Shown piece by piece: positions 1 to 7,648 of a DNA stretch of 16,696 bases. A model generated the notes under the pieces. The model saw only the letters and a program-made list of their open reading frames with translations, made no database searches and was not told the DNA's origin. The stretch comes from an uncultured Lachnospiraceae bacterium (GTDB taxonomy: Bacteria; Bacillota_A; Clostridia; Lachnospirales; Lachnospiraceae). The position numbers and the translations under genes are program-made. The stretch spans positions 6,605-23,300 of the forward strand of contig CAJUFW010000035.1 of the NCBI GenBank assembly GCA_910585655.1, given 5' to 3'. The number at the start of each line of letters is the position of its first letter. The stretch's first letter is position 1.

Positions 1-144
1 TTCTCTTTGCCGTTCTGCTTCCTTTTGCAGTTCTAGCTCTCTCTGCCGCTCCGCTTCTCTTTGCTGTTCTAACTCTCTTTGCCGTTCCACTTCTCTTTGC
101 TGCTCTAACTCTCTCTGCTGTTCTAATTCCCTCTGCCGTTCGGC
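1..144. repeat. 18-bp in-frame tandem repeat (8 imperfect units) in the TPR gene
   Basis: Eight consecutive 18-bp units run from 1 to 144, with unit starts at 1, 19, 37, 55, 73, 91, 109 and 127. On the plus strand they follow the pattern ttctctttgccgttctgc or ctctctttgctgttctaa. Each unit encodes six residues on the minus strand, alternating AERQRE-like and LEQQRE-like hexapeptides. The array probably continues beyond the left edge. Being in frame, length changes would alter the coiled-coil length without breaking the frame. Confidence 0.9.
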
Positions 145-900
145 TTCCGATTCTCCATAATAAAAATTCTGTTCAGAAAAGCCTGTCTGTTCTTCTTCAA
201 GCGGTTCTGCCCCAAATGACTGCGGCTCTATTTGTATTTGCTCCATTTGAGTATATTCCGGCTGTTTCTGGCGAACTCCCCGTTTGGGAAACTCTGCTTG
301 TCCCCATTGCAACGGGCGCGCCGTCTTGGTTTCCGCCCGAAAGCTTGCCCGAAGCTGCGCCGCTTTCTCCACAATAGGTCCCTCTCCAAACCAGATTTCA
401 ATATCATGACATTCACGGATACACTTTTCCTCCATACCCGCCCTTTGATAGAGCTTTGCCAACTGATACGCCCATTCCTCTACGTATTCATACTCTTTGA
501 GCGTTTCCAGGCTTTGAATCTGTACGGAAATCGGCGCCTTTTTCAAATGGTCAATCAAAAAACGCAGCACATATTGATCGGCGTCTGCCGGCGCTACTGC
601 CAAAAACTCCTGGTAATAGCGTTCTGCCTCCTCTACCGCCTTTAATTTTACGGAAAATACCGCCATCTGATACAAGACTCTCCGGGTTTTATTCTTTTCA
701 TATACCCGCTTTAAAATCTGAATCGCTTCTTCCGTATAGCCATTTGCCGCATAAATATCCGCTACCCCGCTCAAATCTGCCAATGCTTTTATTTTAGAAA
801 GTTCCAGTCCGCGCACCAGCTCCATTGCTTCCTCATATCTGCCCCGATCCGCCAGCCGCCTTGCTTTCTCCAACTTCCCTACATTCGACAATCGTTCCAT
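1..900 (-). CDS. TPR-repeat protein with Q/R/E-rich coiled-coil tail, partial (C-terminus outside window)
   Basis: The reverse strand is open from an ATG at 900 to the window edge (300 codons, no stop), so the C-terminus is missing. Residues about 8-165 read as helical pairs of the tetratricopeptide type, for example LADRGRYEEAMEL near the start and DIYAANGYTEEAIQILKRVY further on. TPR arrays bind partner proteins. From about residue 250 the chain becomes a QRELEQ/AERQRE repeat that should form a long charged helix or coiled coil. No signal peptide or membrane segment is visible, so it is probably cytoplasmic unless the missing part holds an anchor. The start at 900 lies 68 bases inside the upstream ATPase gene. 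I prefer it to the in-frame ATG at 825 because it completes the first TPR helix pair. This is the last visible gene of the three-gene operon. Its function is unknown; a scaffold role is inference. Confidence 0.8.
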   Translation of the reverse strand, partial: MERLSNVGKLEKARRLADRGRYEEAMELVRGLELSKIKALADLSGVADIYAANGYTEEAIQILKRVYEKNKTRRVLYQMAVFSVKLKAVEEAERYYQEFLAVAPADADQYVLRFLIDHLKKAPISVQIQSLETLKEYEYVEEWAYQLAKLYQRAGMEEKCIRECHDIEIWFGEGPIVEKAAQLRASFRAETKTARPLQWGQAEFPKRGVRQKQPEYTQMEQIQIEPQSFGAEPLEEEQTGFSEQNFYYGESEAERQRELEQQRELEQQREVERQRELEQQREAERQRELELQKEAERQRE

Positions 901-1567
901 GCTCCAACCACTTTCCTTCTTCCAGCCTGACACACCTTGTACAGACTGCTGCTATCTCCTGTTCCTCATGCCCTACGTAAATCATCGAAACACCTTTTTC
1001 CCTGCGTTTTTTCAGTTCCCCCAAAATCGTCTGCCGGGAAGCTTCGTCAATCCCTACTGTCGGCTCGTCCAGCAGCAAAAGCTGCGGATCATGCAAAAGC
1101 GCAGCCGCCAGATTCAGCCGCCGTTTCATTCCCCCCGAACAAAGCCCTGTTCTTTTTTGCAGCGTTTCTTTCTGCAGCCCTACGTCCATACAGACCTGCC
1201 TGATACGTTCCTCTAAGATCTTGTGTCCTACATGATTTGCCCTGCCGAAAAAACGTAGGTTTTCATATCCGCTCAGCTCCGGATAGAGCGCAATTTCCTG
1301 CGGCACATATCCCAAAGCAGCGCGATAATGCCGTCTGCCTGTCCGCCCAAAAATATCCTCGCCCTGGAAAAAAACATTTCCCTCTTTTGGTCGCTCTAAC
1401 GTAGCCAAAACACGGAGCAGCGTAGATTTCCCGGCTCCGTTGCTCCCCCGGATGCCTAACGCCTCCCCACGCTTTAAACCAAAGCTGACGTTGCTCCAAA
1501 GCTGCTGCCTGGCATAGCCTTTGCTGATTCCAGAAACCAATAAAATCTCTTCCGGATTTGCTTTCAT
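833..1567 (-). CDS. ABC transporter ATP-binding protein (ABC-2/DrrA-like), no partner permease in window
   Basis: A 244-residue ATPase with the full ABC set: Walker A GSNGAGKST (residues 41-49), Q-loop at Gln90 (YVPQ), signature CSGGMKR (143-149), Walker B LLLLDE (163-168) and H-loop His200 (YVGHEE). The length is that of a bare nucleotide-binding subunit. Such subunits normally drive a membrane permease of the ABC-2 type, but the neighbours here are a cyclic-nucleotide-binding-like protein (22 bases upstream) and a TPR protein (overlapping downstream). The permease may lie beyond the left edge, or the ATPase may work without one. The start ATG at 1567 follows GAAAGGAG by 12 bases, a rather long spacing, and translation may depend on coupling to the upstream gene. 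The family assignment is firm; substrate and partner are unknown. Confidence 0.9.
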   Translation of the reverse strand: MKANPEEILLVSGISKGYARQQLWSNVSFGLKRGEALGIRGSNGAGKSTLLRVLATLERPKEGNVFFQGEDIFGRTGRRHYRAALGYVPQEIALYPELSGYENLRFFGRANHVGHKILEERIRQVCMDVGLQKETLQKRTGLCSGGMKRRLNLAAALLHDPQLLLLDEPTVGIDEASRQTILGELKKRREKGVSMIYVGHEEQEIAAVCTRCVRLEEGKWLEHGTIVECREVGESKAAGGSGQI

Positions 1568-1589
1568 CCCGACGCCATACTCCTTTCTT

Positions 1590-3893
1590 TTACAGATCCC
1601 GGTAATACGACAGAGTATCCTTTAATTCCTGTGTAATCTCTCCTTTTTCTGCTTCAATCCGCCTTAGACGAATTTCAAACTCCTTTTGTTTTTTGGACAT
1701 TTCCCTCTGGAAGCGTGTCATACACTCCTCATAAATTCCCTGTTTTGCTAAGCTTTGACGGGTTTCCTTATTAAACGGGCAATACATTGCCAGCATTTCT
1801 CTGGACAGCTTGTTCAGACGCATAGCGCCCTGCGATTCAAACTTCAACCAGATTTCATAGTCCATAACAAAAACTTCACGGGTGTTGTTACGCGCCTTTT
1901 GAAGCTGCGCCTTTACCTTTTCCTTCCGCTCCTCTGACAGCTCCTTATTTTTCCGGTAAAACTGAATATAGTCGGAATATTCCGAGGTCAGCGATTTTAC
2001 TTTGATATCATTCCAGGAAGTTCCCTGAATCGTCCGGCACAGCTCCCAATGGAATCTGCCGTACATCGGAATCATCATATCCCGCAAATCACTGTCCGAG
2101 AAAGACGGAAGCAGGAAACGTCCTGCAGAATCCCTCTTTTTCCCGGTAATCTCCTGCCACATCGAGCCTCGGCTGCCCGCTGCCGGAAGCAAAATTACAT
2201 CCGGATATACCTGCTTTTGAATATATTCCCTCTGGATTCCCTTTTCCTCATTGGTGTAAAGAGACTCTCTGTAAAAAATCGAATAATCCAGCTCCAAAAG
2301 CTGCTTCATCGTACTGCGTATCGCATCTTTAGAAATACAATATCTGGAAATATCCCCTGGAATCTGCTCCTGAAACAAAAACGGTACAAAGGAACTAATC
2401 TGCCCGCATACCTGCCGACAATTACTGCGGAGCATATTTCGCACTTCAAATTCCAAACGGTTAAACGGCTCAGCCAGATACTGCTTTTCCTCTTCCTCCG
2501 ACATAGCCGCGCTCTTTCTCATATCCCGCAGGTTTTCATAGAAATCCATGTCAAATTCATTTTTAGAAGGCTCCTTTTCCTGCCGGTAAATCGCTGTCAG
2601 CCATTCCTTTATCGTATAGACCTGAATATCACCCTCTTCCCCAATCTCACCTTGATCCGAGCGGTAATAAAGCTGACGGAGCTGGTTCGGCTCTAACAGA
2701 CGTTCGCTGATAAAACCATAGTTTAAAAACATATCTACCAGACGCCCGGCATTCGGCTCCTGCAAATTTTTCTGAAATACCAAAAGATACAAATCATAAA
2801 ATAAATCCGAGAGTGTTTTTCTCAAACGGCGTACGGTATCCTCTGTTGAAAAACGATCCTTTAGCCCGATAAACTGATCCACCGCCTGCCGGAAGGAAGC
2901 CGCCTTCTCTTCTTCCATTTCGCCGTATTCCATCAGCTTTTCTAAACTTCCCTCCAACTCTGCTTCTACGTCCACCATACCGCCTTCCGACGCTCCGCCT
3001 TGTGCATTCCGTTTCTTTAGCTGCTCCCAATGCGACTCTCCATAAGCTATCTGCAATCCGGTTTTTCCCTTCAAATATGCTGCCAGCTCTTTCGCTATCT
3101 GTTCGGCTTCGGCATAAAGCGCTTCTAACTCCTGCCGATTCCCACCGGTAGCTTCCGCAATGTCCTCCAGCATATGAAGTCTTTCTAACAAACAGCCCCG
3201 CTTCCCGGCTACTTCATTCAGTAAATCCCTTACATATACCGCAATCCGCTCACAGTCCTTTAACAGCCAGTTCAGCAAATCACTGCCTTCTAACACCTGG
3301 CGGTAAGCCATTCCCAGACATACCCCATAATACGTCTTGTGGATATTGATCGGAAGCTTCGCCGCCTCTAAATAGCTTTGCAACGCCATTGTATCTAACT
3401 CCAGATTCCGCTCCGGCTTCTCTCCGCTCTCCAACAACGCCCCTACCTGAAAGCTTTGCCCTAACCGACTACCCTTCTCCCGGCTCTGACTATAGATCCG
3501 GCTTAAACTCTCCATTGCCTGATCAGCCTTAGAAAGCAGTTCACAACGAAGCGACCACAAATACAGAAGCTGTCTGCACAGAGAAAAAGCCATCAATCCC
3601 GGATAGTCCTTATTGATTCTTAACAGCTTCTTTAAATCTTCTTTTTCCGCTACCGGAAACACAAAAACAGAAGCATCTTCTATAACCTTCCAAGATACTT
3701 GGTAACTTCCTTCTATGATATCTGTCATCCCAATAAAGGTTCCTGCCCCCAGCACATTTCTCATTCCCTTGCTTGCGCATTCTACCTTTCCCTTTAGGAC
3801 AATCCCAATCTGTTTTGCCTCGCTCTGCTCCTCGAACAGTTCACTTCCTGCCGGAAGTACATTAACTTCCTTTTCTTTTAATATTACACTCAT
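1590..3893 (-). CDS. Large cyclic-nucleotide-binding-domain-like protein of unknown function
   Basis: A 767-residue protein and the first gene of the operon. Residues about 8-85 resemble the beta-roll of the CRP/cNMP-binding family (VLPAGSELFEE, GIVLKGKVECA, LGAGTFIGMTDII, VIEDASVFVFPV). The phosphate-binding cassette is not canonical: the usual Gly-Glu reads GM at 55-56 and no arginine follows at the expected place, so cAMP binding is doubtful. The rest, about 90-767, is mainly helical and charged, with no helix-turn-helix and no membrane segment. It ends in a predicted coiled coil (KKQKEFEIRLRRIEAEKGEI). It is therefore unlikely to be a CRP-type transcription factor. The start ATG at 3893 has an excellent site, GGGAGG six bases upstream. 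Co-transcription with the ATPase and TPR genes suggests one complex. I do not recognise a characterised homologue. Confidence 0.85.
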   Translation of the reverse strand: MSVILKEKEVNVLPAGSELFEEQSEAKQIGIVLKGKVECASKGMRNVLGAGTFIGMTDIIEGSYQVSWKVIEDASVFVFPVAEKEDLKKLLRINKDYPGLMAFSLCRQLLYLWSLRCELLSKADQAMESLSRIYSQSREKGSRLGQSFQVGALLESGEKPERNLELDTMALQSYLEAAKLPINIHKTYYGVCLGMAYRQVLEGSDLLNWLLKDCERIAVYVRDLLNEVAGKRGCLLERLHMLEDIAEATGGNRQELEALYAEAEQIAKELAAYLKGKTGLQIAYGESHWEQLKKRNAQGGASEGGMVDVEAELEGSLEKLMEYGEMEEEKAASFRQAVDQFIGLKDRFSTEDTVRRLRKTLSDLFYDLYLLVFQKNLQEPNAGRLVDMFLNYGFISERLLEPNQLRQLYYRSDQGEIGEEGDIQVYTIKEWLTAIYRQEKEPSKNEFDMDFYENLRDMRKSAAMSEEEEKQYLAEPFNRLEFEVRNMLRSNCRQVCGQISSFVPFLFQEQIPGDISRYCISKDAIRSTMKQLLELDYSIFYRESLYTNEEKGIQREYIQKQVYPDVILLPAAGSRGSMWQEITGKKRDSAGRFLLPSFSDSDLRDMMIPMYGRFHWELCRTIQGTSWNDIKVKSLTSEYSDYIQFYRKNKELSEERKEKVKAQLQKARNNTREVFVMDYEIWLKFESQGAMRLNKLSREMLAMYCPFNKETRQSLAKQGIYEECMTRFQREMSKKQKEFEIRLRRIEAEKGEITQELKDTLSYYRDL

Positions 3894-3965
3894 TCTGTTC
3901 CTCCCACCGTAATTTCTTTTTTATTTCTATGATAAAATCTGATGACTTTTTGCGCACTTAAATAC

Positions 3966-3994
3966 ATTATATGCTATTTCTCTATATAAATAAA
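3966..3994 (-). promoter_or_regulatory. Candidate promoter of the cNBD-ABC-TPR operon
   Basis: On the minus strand a perfect TATAAT (3971-3966) sits 17 bases after TTTATT (3994-3989), a weak -35, in a very AT-rich stretch. Transcription would start near 3960 and give a leader of about 65 bases. The 222 bases between this operon and the SRP RNA gene otherwise hold no gene that I can see. Confidence 0.5.
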
Positions 3995-4080
3995 GAAAAA
4001 TTTTCAAATTGGATATTTATGACATTTTGGTGTTATTTTTATTGCCAATCTGCCCCTCTATGTCCCGGCAAATAAACTCC

Positions 4081-4109
4081 TTGACAAATTTCGGAATCAA
4101 TCGTATACT
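4081..4109 (+). promoter_or_regulatory. Sigma-A promoter of the SRP RNA gene
   Basis: TTGACA at 4081-4086, a 17-base spacer, and TATACT at 4104-4109. The start point, about seven bases downstream (4116-4117), agrees with the 5' end of the RNA predicted from its terminal pairing. This is the strongest promoter in the window, as expected for an abundant stable RNA. Confidence 0.85.
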
Positions 4110-4115
4110 AGTAAG

Positions 4116-4381
4116 TACCGTGCAGCCGGGGAGTTAGCGGTGCCCTGTATCTGCAATCCGCTCTAGCAGAGGTGATATCCTGCCTCGGGTTTTTAGCTGT
4201 AGGGCTGCCCCGTACAAGTGATGTTGACGTTTGGGTCTTGCGCAACAGGAATCTGTGAACCGTGTCAGGTCAGGAATGAAGCAGCACTAAGCAGAACCTT
4301 CTGTGTGCCGTAAGGGTGCCTGGGCCGAGTTAACTATACGGGTAACGTCTATGGCGGGAATTCAAAGCAGGATGCACGGTA
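4116..4381 (+). ncRNA. ffs: Signal recognition particle RNA, large Gram-positive type
   Basis: About 266 bases. The domain IV core, which binds Ffh, is seen as CAGGTC followed by the GGAA tetraloop (4273-4276) and GAAGCAGCAC. The 5' end (ACCGTGC, 4117-4123) pairs with the 3' end (GCACGGT, 4374-4380). The 5' part, with GGGGAGTTAGCGGTGCCCTG, matches the Alu-like domain of long Bacillus/Clostridium SRP RNAs. With Ffh and FtsY the RNA directs nascent membrane proteins to the membrane. The loop-closing pair is A-U rather than the common C-G. The exact ends are inferred from pairing and from the promoter. The gene is often called scr in Bacillus. Confidence 0.93.
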
Positions 4382-4396
4382 AAAAAGAGACGATAA

Positions 4397-4446
4397 AGGG
4401 AAGTACAGATGATTGGATTCTGCACTTCCCTCTTTTATATATTTTT
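4397..4446 (+). terminator. Rho-independent terminator of SRP RNA, probably bidirectional
   Basis: The stem GGGAAGT (4398-4404) pairs with ACTTCCC (4424-4430). After an A-C mismatch it continues as CAGA with TCTG, closing a 9-base loop. A CTTTTATATATTTTT tail follows. Read on the minus strand the same stem is followed by an A/T-rich stretch ending in TTTTTT (4386-4381), so it may also stop the esterase transcript arriving from the right. The remaining bases to 4535 hold nothing I can identify. Confidence 0.85.
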
Positions 4447-4535
4447 GGTATTAAGGAACGCCTGCGCCTCCGTTTTTAGCGATTCAAATACCGTTCATAT
4501 GCCGCCTGCTAAATATCAATGAACCACCCTTGTTT

Positions 4536-5309
4536 TTATTTCCCCCGCTGCTCTTGCACAAACGTCAATGCCTTTTCGATATACTCATTCCAGAAATCCC
4601 AGGTATGCGCCCCTGATCCATCTACAAAAGTCATGGGAAGCCCCAGTTCCTGTATATGATTTTTTAGTTTTACGTTGTCCGGATAGGTAAAATCCTCTGT
4701 TCCACAGGCAGAATATAAAATCGGCGATTCCTTCCCGGATTCCTTTAGTTTGCCCGCCAGCGCAAACAAGTCATTTTTTCCACCCAGCACCTGATCCTTA
4801 TCCCCAAAAATCGCATAGCCATTGTTCGGCAGTGGAAAACGTCCTTCGGCGCATTCCTGTGCAATCCCGGCAGCGCCGGATAAGCTGACCACATAACCAT
4901 ATTTTTCCGGGCAGGTCAGCCCTGCCTTTAGGGCGCCGTGTCCTCCCATAGAAAGCCCGGCAATCAGGTTGTCGTTCCGCTCTGCGGAAGCCGGAAGGAC
5001 TGCATGAACAAAATCATACAGCTCTGTTGTGATATAAGTAAACCACTCCGCGCCCATGTGCATATCCGACCAACTGGAATTCTGTCCATCCGGGCAGACG
5101 ACGATCCATCCATGCTTTTCCGCCAGTTCTTCGATACGAGTATTCCTTAGCCAATCCGAATGGGAGCTTCCTCCTCCATGCAGAAGAAACAAAACCGGAC
5201 TTTTCTTTTCTCTTTTATACTCATTCCCCCTCTGTGGAACTACCAGGTCAATCTCGGTATTAAACCGCAGCGCCAAGGAACTATAATTCATCTGTATCCG
5301 CATTGCCAT
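4536..5309 (-). CDS. Esterase, alpha/beta hydrolase fold (esterase D / FrmB-like)
   Basis: A 257-residue serine esterase of the putative-esterase family that includes S-formylglutathione hydrolase, feruloyl and acetylxylan esterases. HGGG (44-47) gives the oxyanion region. The nucleophile is Ser120 in GLSMGG, the acid is probably Asp206 in CGTEDF, and the base is His235 in AHTWDFW. No signal peptide is visible, so it acts in the cytoplasm. The reading frame is open upstream to 5420, but the ATG at 5309 has GGAGGGG seven bases before it and lies one base after the stop of the preceding gene, so I take the shorter form. It is a paralogue of the next two esterase-like genes. The bond cleaved is an ester; the natural substrate cannot be told from the sequence. 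Confidence 0.9.
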   Translation of the reverse strand: MAMRIQMNYSSLALRFNTEIDLVVPQRGNEYKREKKSPVLFLLHGGGSSHSDWLRNTRIEELAEKHGWIVVCPDGQNSSWSDMHMGAEWFTYITTELYDFVHAVLPASAERNDNLIAGLSMGGHGALKAGLTCPEKYGYVVSLSGAAGIAQECAEGRFPLPNNGYAIFGDKDQVLGGKNDLFALAGKLKESGKESPILYSACGTEDFTYPDNVKLKNHIQELGLPMTFVDGSGAHTWDFWNEYIEKALTFVQEQRGK

Positions 5310-5310
5310 A

Positions 5311-6138
5311 TCATTTCCCCTCCTCTGCATAAATCGGCGTTTTCCTAAGCGGCAGCCATTCCAAATAGCGGACGATTGCTTTATCCCAAAAATCCCAATT
5401 ATGATTGCCCGGACGTTCATCCCAGGTCAAATCAATCCCCAGGTTCCGGAAGACGTCTCTGGCATGTACGTTAAAGCGCCATGTAAAATCCTCCGTGCCG
5501 CAAGTCAGATATACCTTTGGCAGCGTCTTTCCTGCCTTTACGTCCTGCTCTGCCATATACAACGCATCCTCCTGCGTATGCTCTGCCCGTTCCACCGTAT
5601 CAAATACAATCCGAAGATCCCGATCCAACACACCGTCATGCAGGTGGTTTTCCTTTAAAATATTCGGCATATCAACCGCCCCGGAAAAGCTTCCCACGCA
5701 GGCAAAGCGTTCCGGCTCGTTCATCGCCCATTTCAAAGCTCCATAGCCGCCCATACTCAGCCCGGCAACAAAGGTATCCTCTCTTTTTTCTGAAATCGGC
5801 AGCAAGTAGTGCATGATTTCCGGCAGTTCCTTCGTTATCCAGGTATAATACCGTTCGCCGTATGCCATATCCGTATAAAAACTGTTATAAGTAGATGGGC
5901 AAATGACAATCAGCTTATTGTCGTCTGCATATCGTTCTACGCTTGTTTTGCGAATCCAGTCGCTGGCATCTCCTCCGCCTCCATGAAACAGCCATAGTGT
6001 CTGGTACGTTACTCCTGGCTGATATTGGTAAGGCTGTCCCTTCATTTTTTCAAATCCAGTCATTTCAGGAAAACAAACGTTGACCGTCGTATTCATGTTT
6101 AGACTGGCTGAACGTAGCTGCATATTCATCAGTGCCAT
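5311..6138 (-). CDS. Esterase, alpha/beta hydrolase fold, paralogue
   Basis: A 275-residue cytoplasmic esterase of the same family as its downstream neighbour. It has HGGGGDASDW (52-61), nucleophile Ser128 in GLSMGG, acid Asp217 in CGTEDF, base His246 in GNHNWDFW, and the shared NSFYTDMAYGE-type segment before the nucleophile. The ATG at 6138 follows GGGAG by eight bases. Its stop (5313-5311) is one base from the next start, so the two esterases should be made from one message with coupled translation. The AraC-type gene upstream is co-oriented, 141 bases away. The sequences differ enough to suggest different substrates rather than a recent duplication. Confidence 0.9.
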   Translation of the reverse strand: MALMNMQLRSASLNMNTTVNVCFPEMTGFEKMKGQPYQYQPGVTYQTLWLFHGGGGDASDWIRKTSVERYADDNKLIVICPSTYNSFYTDMAYGERYYTWITKELPEIMHYLLPISEKREDTFVAGLSMGGYGALKWAMNEPERFACVGSFSGAVDMPNILKENHLHDGVLDRDLRIVFDTVERAEHTQEDALYMAEQDVKAGKTLPKVYLTCGTEDFTWRFNVHARDVFRNLGIDLTWDERPGNHNWDFWDKAIVRYLEWLPLRKTPIYAEEGK

Positions 6139-6222
6139 ATCCTTTTCTCCCTTCTTTCTAGTTCGTTGGATCTTGTTTTGCTTTGCACCCTGCGGGCTTT
6201 GCTGCTGCCCGTCAGTAATTTT

Positions 6223-6252
6223 ACTCTAACATGATTTTTCTTTCCGCTTCAA
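6223..6252 (-). promoter_or_regulatory. Weak candidate promoter for the esterase pair
   Basis: On the minus strand TTGAAG (6252-6247) and TAGAGT (6228-6223) are separated by 18 bases. The match is modest. A small CGGGC/GCCCG stem-loop (about 6192-6212) would lie in the leader. The pair could instead be read through from the AraC gene, since no clear terminator lies between them. Confidence 0.3.
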
Positions 6253-6279
6253 TGCTACATTTCTACAAATCAATACTAT

Positions 6280-7569
6280 TCAACACTTTGTTGTTTTTTC
6301 GGTATTGCAAAATTTCCGATATTCGGAAGGAGACATTCCTTGCTTTTTCCGAAAGGACTGCTGGAAATAGCCGACGTTGTATTCATAACCGCACTGTCTG
6401 GCAATATCCTGCACCTTCTGATTCGTCTGCCGCAGCAATTCCTCCGCATGAGCCAGACGGATTTGCTGGATGTATTCCGTCAGCTTGATCCCGGTCTGTC
6501 TCCGGTAGCGGCTGCTTAAATAATTGGGAGTAATCCCAAACTGCTCTGCCAAAAAGGCTACGTTGATTTCCGGATTCCCGTAATGCTCCTTGATATATTC
6601 CTGAAGCCTGCCTATCATCGAATCGTTTTTCTCCGTCTGGTAATTTTCTATGCTCTGACATAAAATCTGGTTGCCCTGCAGGACAAACGCCAGCATCTCT
6701 TCCTTAGAGGAAAAGCTTACAGGGCGGTTCGCCTGATGTAAATATTCCACGATATTTTTGCTGACCTCCGCCGGATAAAGCGAGCTGATCATCGGGAAGA
6801 TACTGCTGGTCATTACCTCCCAGGAAAAACTGATTTCCTCTACTGCTTCGCTTTCAAATATCATTCGGCAATATTCGTCCGCCTGCTCGAAACGCCCCGC
6901 CCGGATCGCTTCCATATAGCGGTTGATTTTACCAATCGCACGGCGGCACATATCCGTATATTCCTTGGAATCAAATTTACAGACATCGATCGAGCTGCCT
7001 CCTGATACAAACTGGCGTCCTGCCAAAAACCTGGTGATTTCCTCCACCGACTGATAAATATTCCCCAGCTCCACCGCCTCGCTGTCGTATAAAATATTGG
7101 CAGAAAGCGAAAATCGCTGATAAAGCATTTTATGAATCCATTCTGTCAGCACCCGCAGACTCCGCTCGTTCTGTTCTCTATTTTCCCCTGCCGTCCGAAT
7201 CACATAAAACGCCCCGATTCCATATCGTACCTCTAAAATTGCCTTTTCCTCCGGATTCAGACAGTCTCGGATCAAATCCCGGATTTCGTGCAGCTTTTCT
7301 TCTAATTCGCTGCGGTTGTCAAAAGGCAGCATATTCCAGATATCATACAATATAATCTCCATCAACATTACTTTCTCTTCATAGCGAAACTCCGGCCAGA
7401 TTTTTTCTATCATACTTCTGCGTTCCTCTTCGGAAAAGCTTTGCCCATGCTGCATCAGGTTCCGTGTTTTCATATCAATCTCCACTTTATCCAAAGAACG
7501 TTTTGTCTCTTTTTCCTGCTCTTCCCTTCTTTTCCGACCCCTTGTAAATTTTTCTATCATCCGCTTCAT
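6280..7569 (-). CDS. AraC-family transcriptional regulator
   Basis: A 429-residue protein. The last 110 residues (about 320-429) are a typical AraC/XylS double helix-turn-helix domain: INVAFLAEQFGITPNYLSSRYRR for the first and VQDIARQCGYEYNVGYFQQSFRKK for the second, ending with the family-typical GMSPSEYRKF. The 320-residue N-terminal part is helical and charged, with no recognisable receiver, cupin or membrane segment, so the signal it senses is unknown. The frame is open to 7716, but I take ATG 7569 because AAGGA lies seven bases upstream and the predicted promoter (7677-7649) falls within the longer frame. It sits between the esterase pair and the divergent pseudo-esterase/MATE genes, so it probably controls one or both. 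Confidence 0.88.
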   Translation of the reverse strand: MKRMIEKFTRGRKRREEQEKETKRSLDKVEIDMKTRNLMQHGQSFSEEERRSMIEKIWPEFRYEEKVMLMEIILYDIWNMLPFDNRSELEEKLHEIRDLIRDCLNPEEKAILEVRYGIGAFYVIRTAGENREQNERSLRVLTEWIHKMLYQRFSLSANILYDSEAVELGNIYQSVEEITRFLAGRQFVSGGSSIDVCKFDSKEYTDMCRRAIGKINRYMEAIRAGRFEQADEYCRMIFESEAVEEISFSWEVMTSSIFPMISSLYPAEVSKNIVEYLHQANRPVSFSSKEEMLAFVLQGNQILCQSIENYQTEKNDSMIGRLQEYIKEHYGNPEINVAFLAEQFGITPNYLSSRYRRQTGIKLTEYIQQIRLAHAEELLRQTNQKVQDIARQCGYEYNVGYFQQSFRKKQGMSPSEYRKFCNTEKTTKC

Positions 7570-7648
7570 CTTATATTCCTTCTTTCCTGTTCTCCTCTGC
7601 AAGTTATTGCTATCACCTGTTTTCTTGCGCTGTTTTTCTGTAATTATC

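Noticed and set aside
232..645. A 137-codon plus-strand frame with a start codon.
   Set aside because: It is the antisense of the TPR gene, whose minus-strand frame continues unbroken through it and shows TPR-like helices; the plus frame has no recognisable domain.
2049..2696. A 215-codon plus-strand frame inside the cNBD-like gene.
   Set aside because: Antisense shadow: composition rich in Arg/His/Leu with no family features, while the minus frame is a continuous 767-residue protein.
4435..4494. A 19-codon open stretch on the minus strand ending in a stop, reading like a protein C-terminus (FESLKTEAQAFLNTKNI).
   Set aside because: It has no start codon or ribosome binding site, an in-frame stop lies directly before it, and it overlaps the terminator tail. 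It could be the remnant of a lost gene, but a length of 19 codons is easily chance.
6314..6328. The palindrome TTCCGA-TAT-TCGGAA near the 3' end of the AraC-type gene.
   Set aside because: It lies in conserved coding sequence (SEYRK region), has short arms and no U-run; codon choice explains it.
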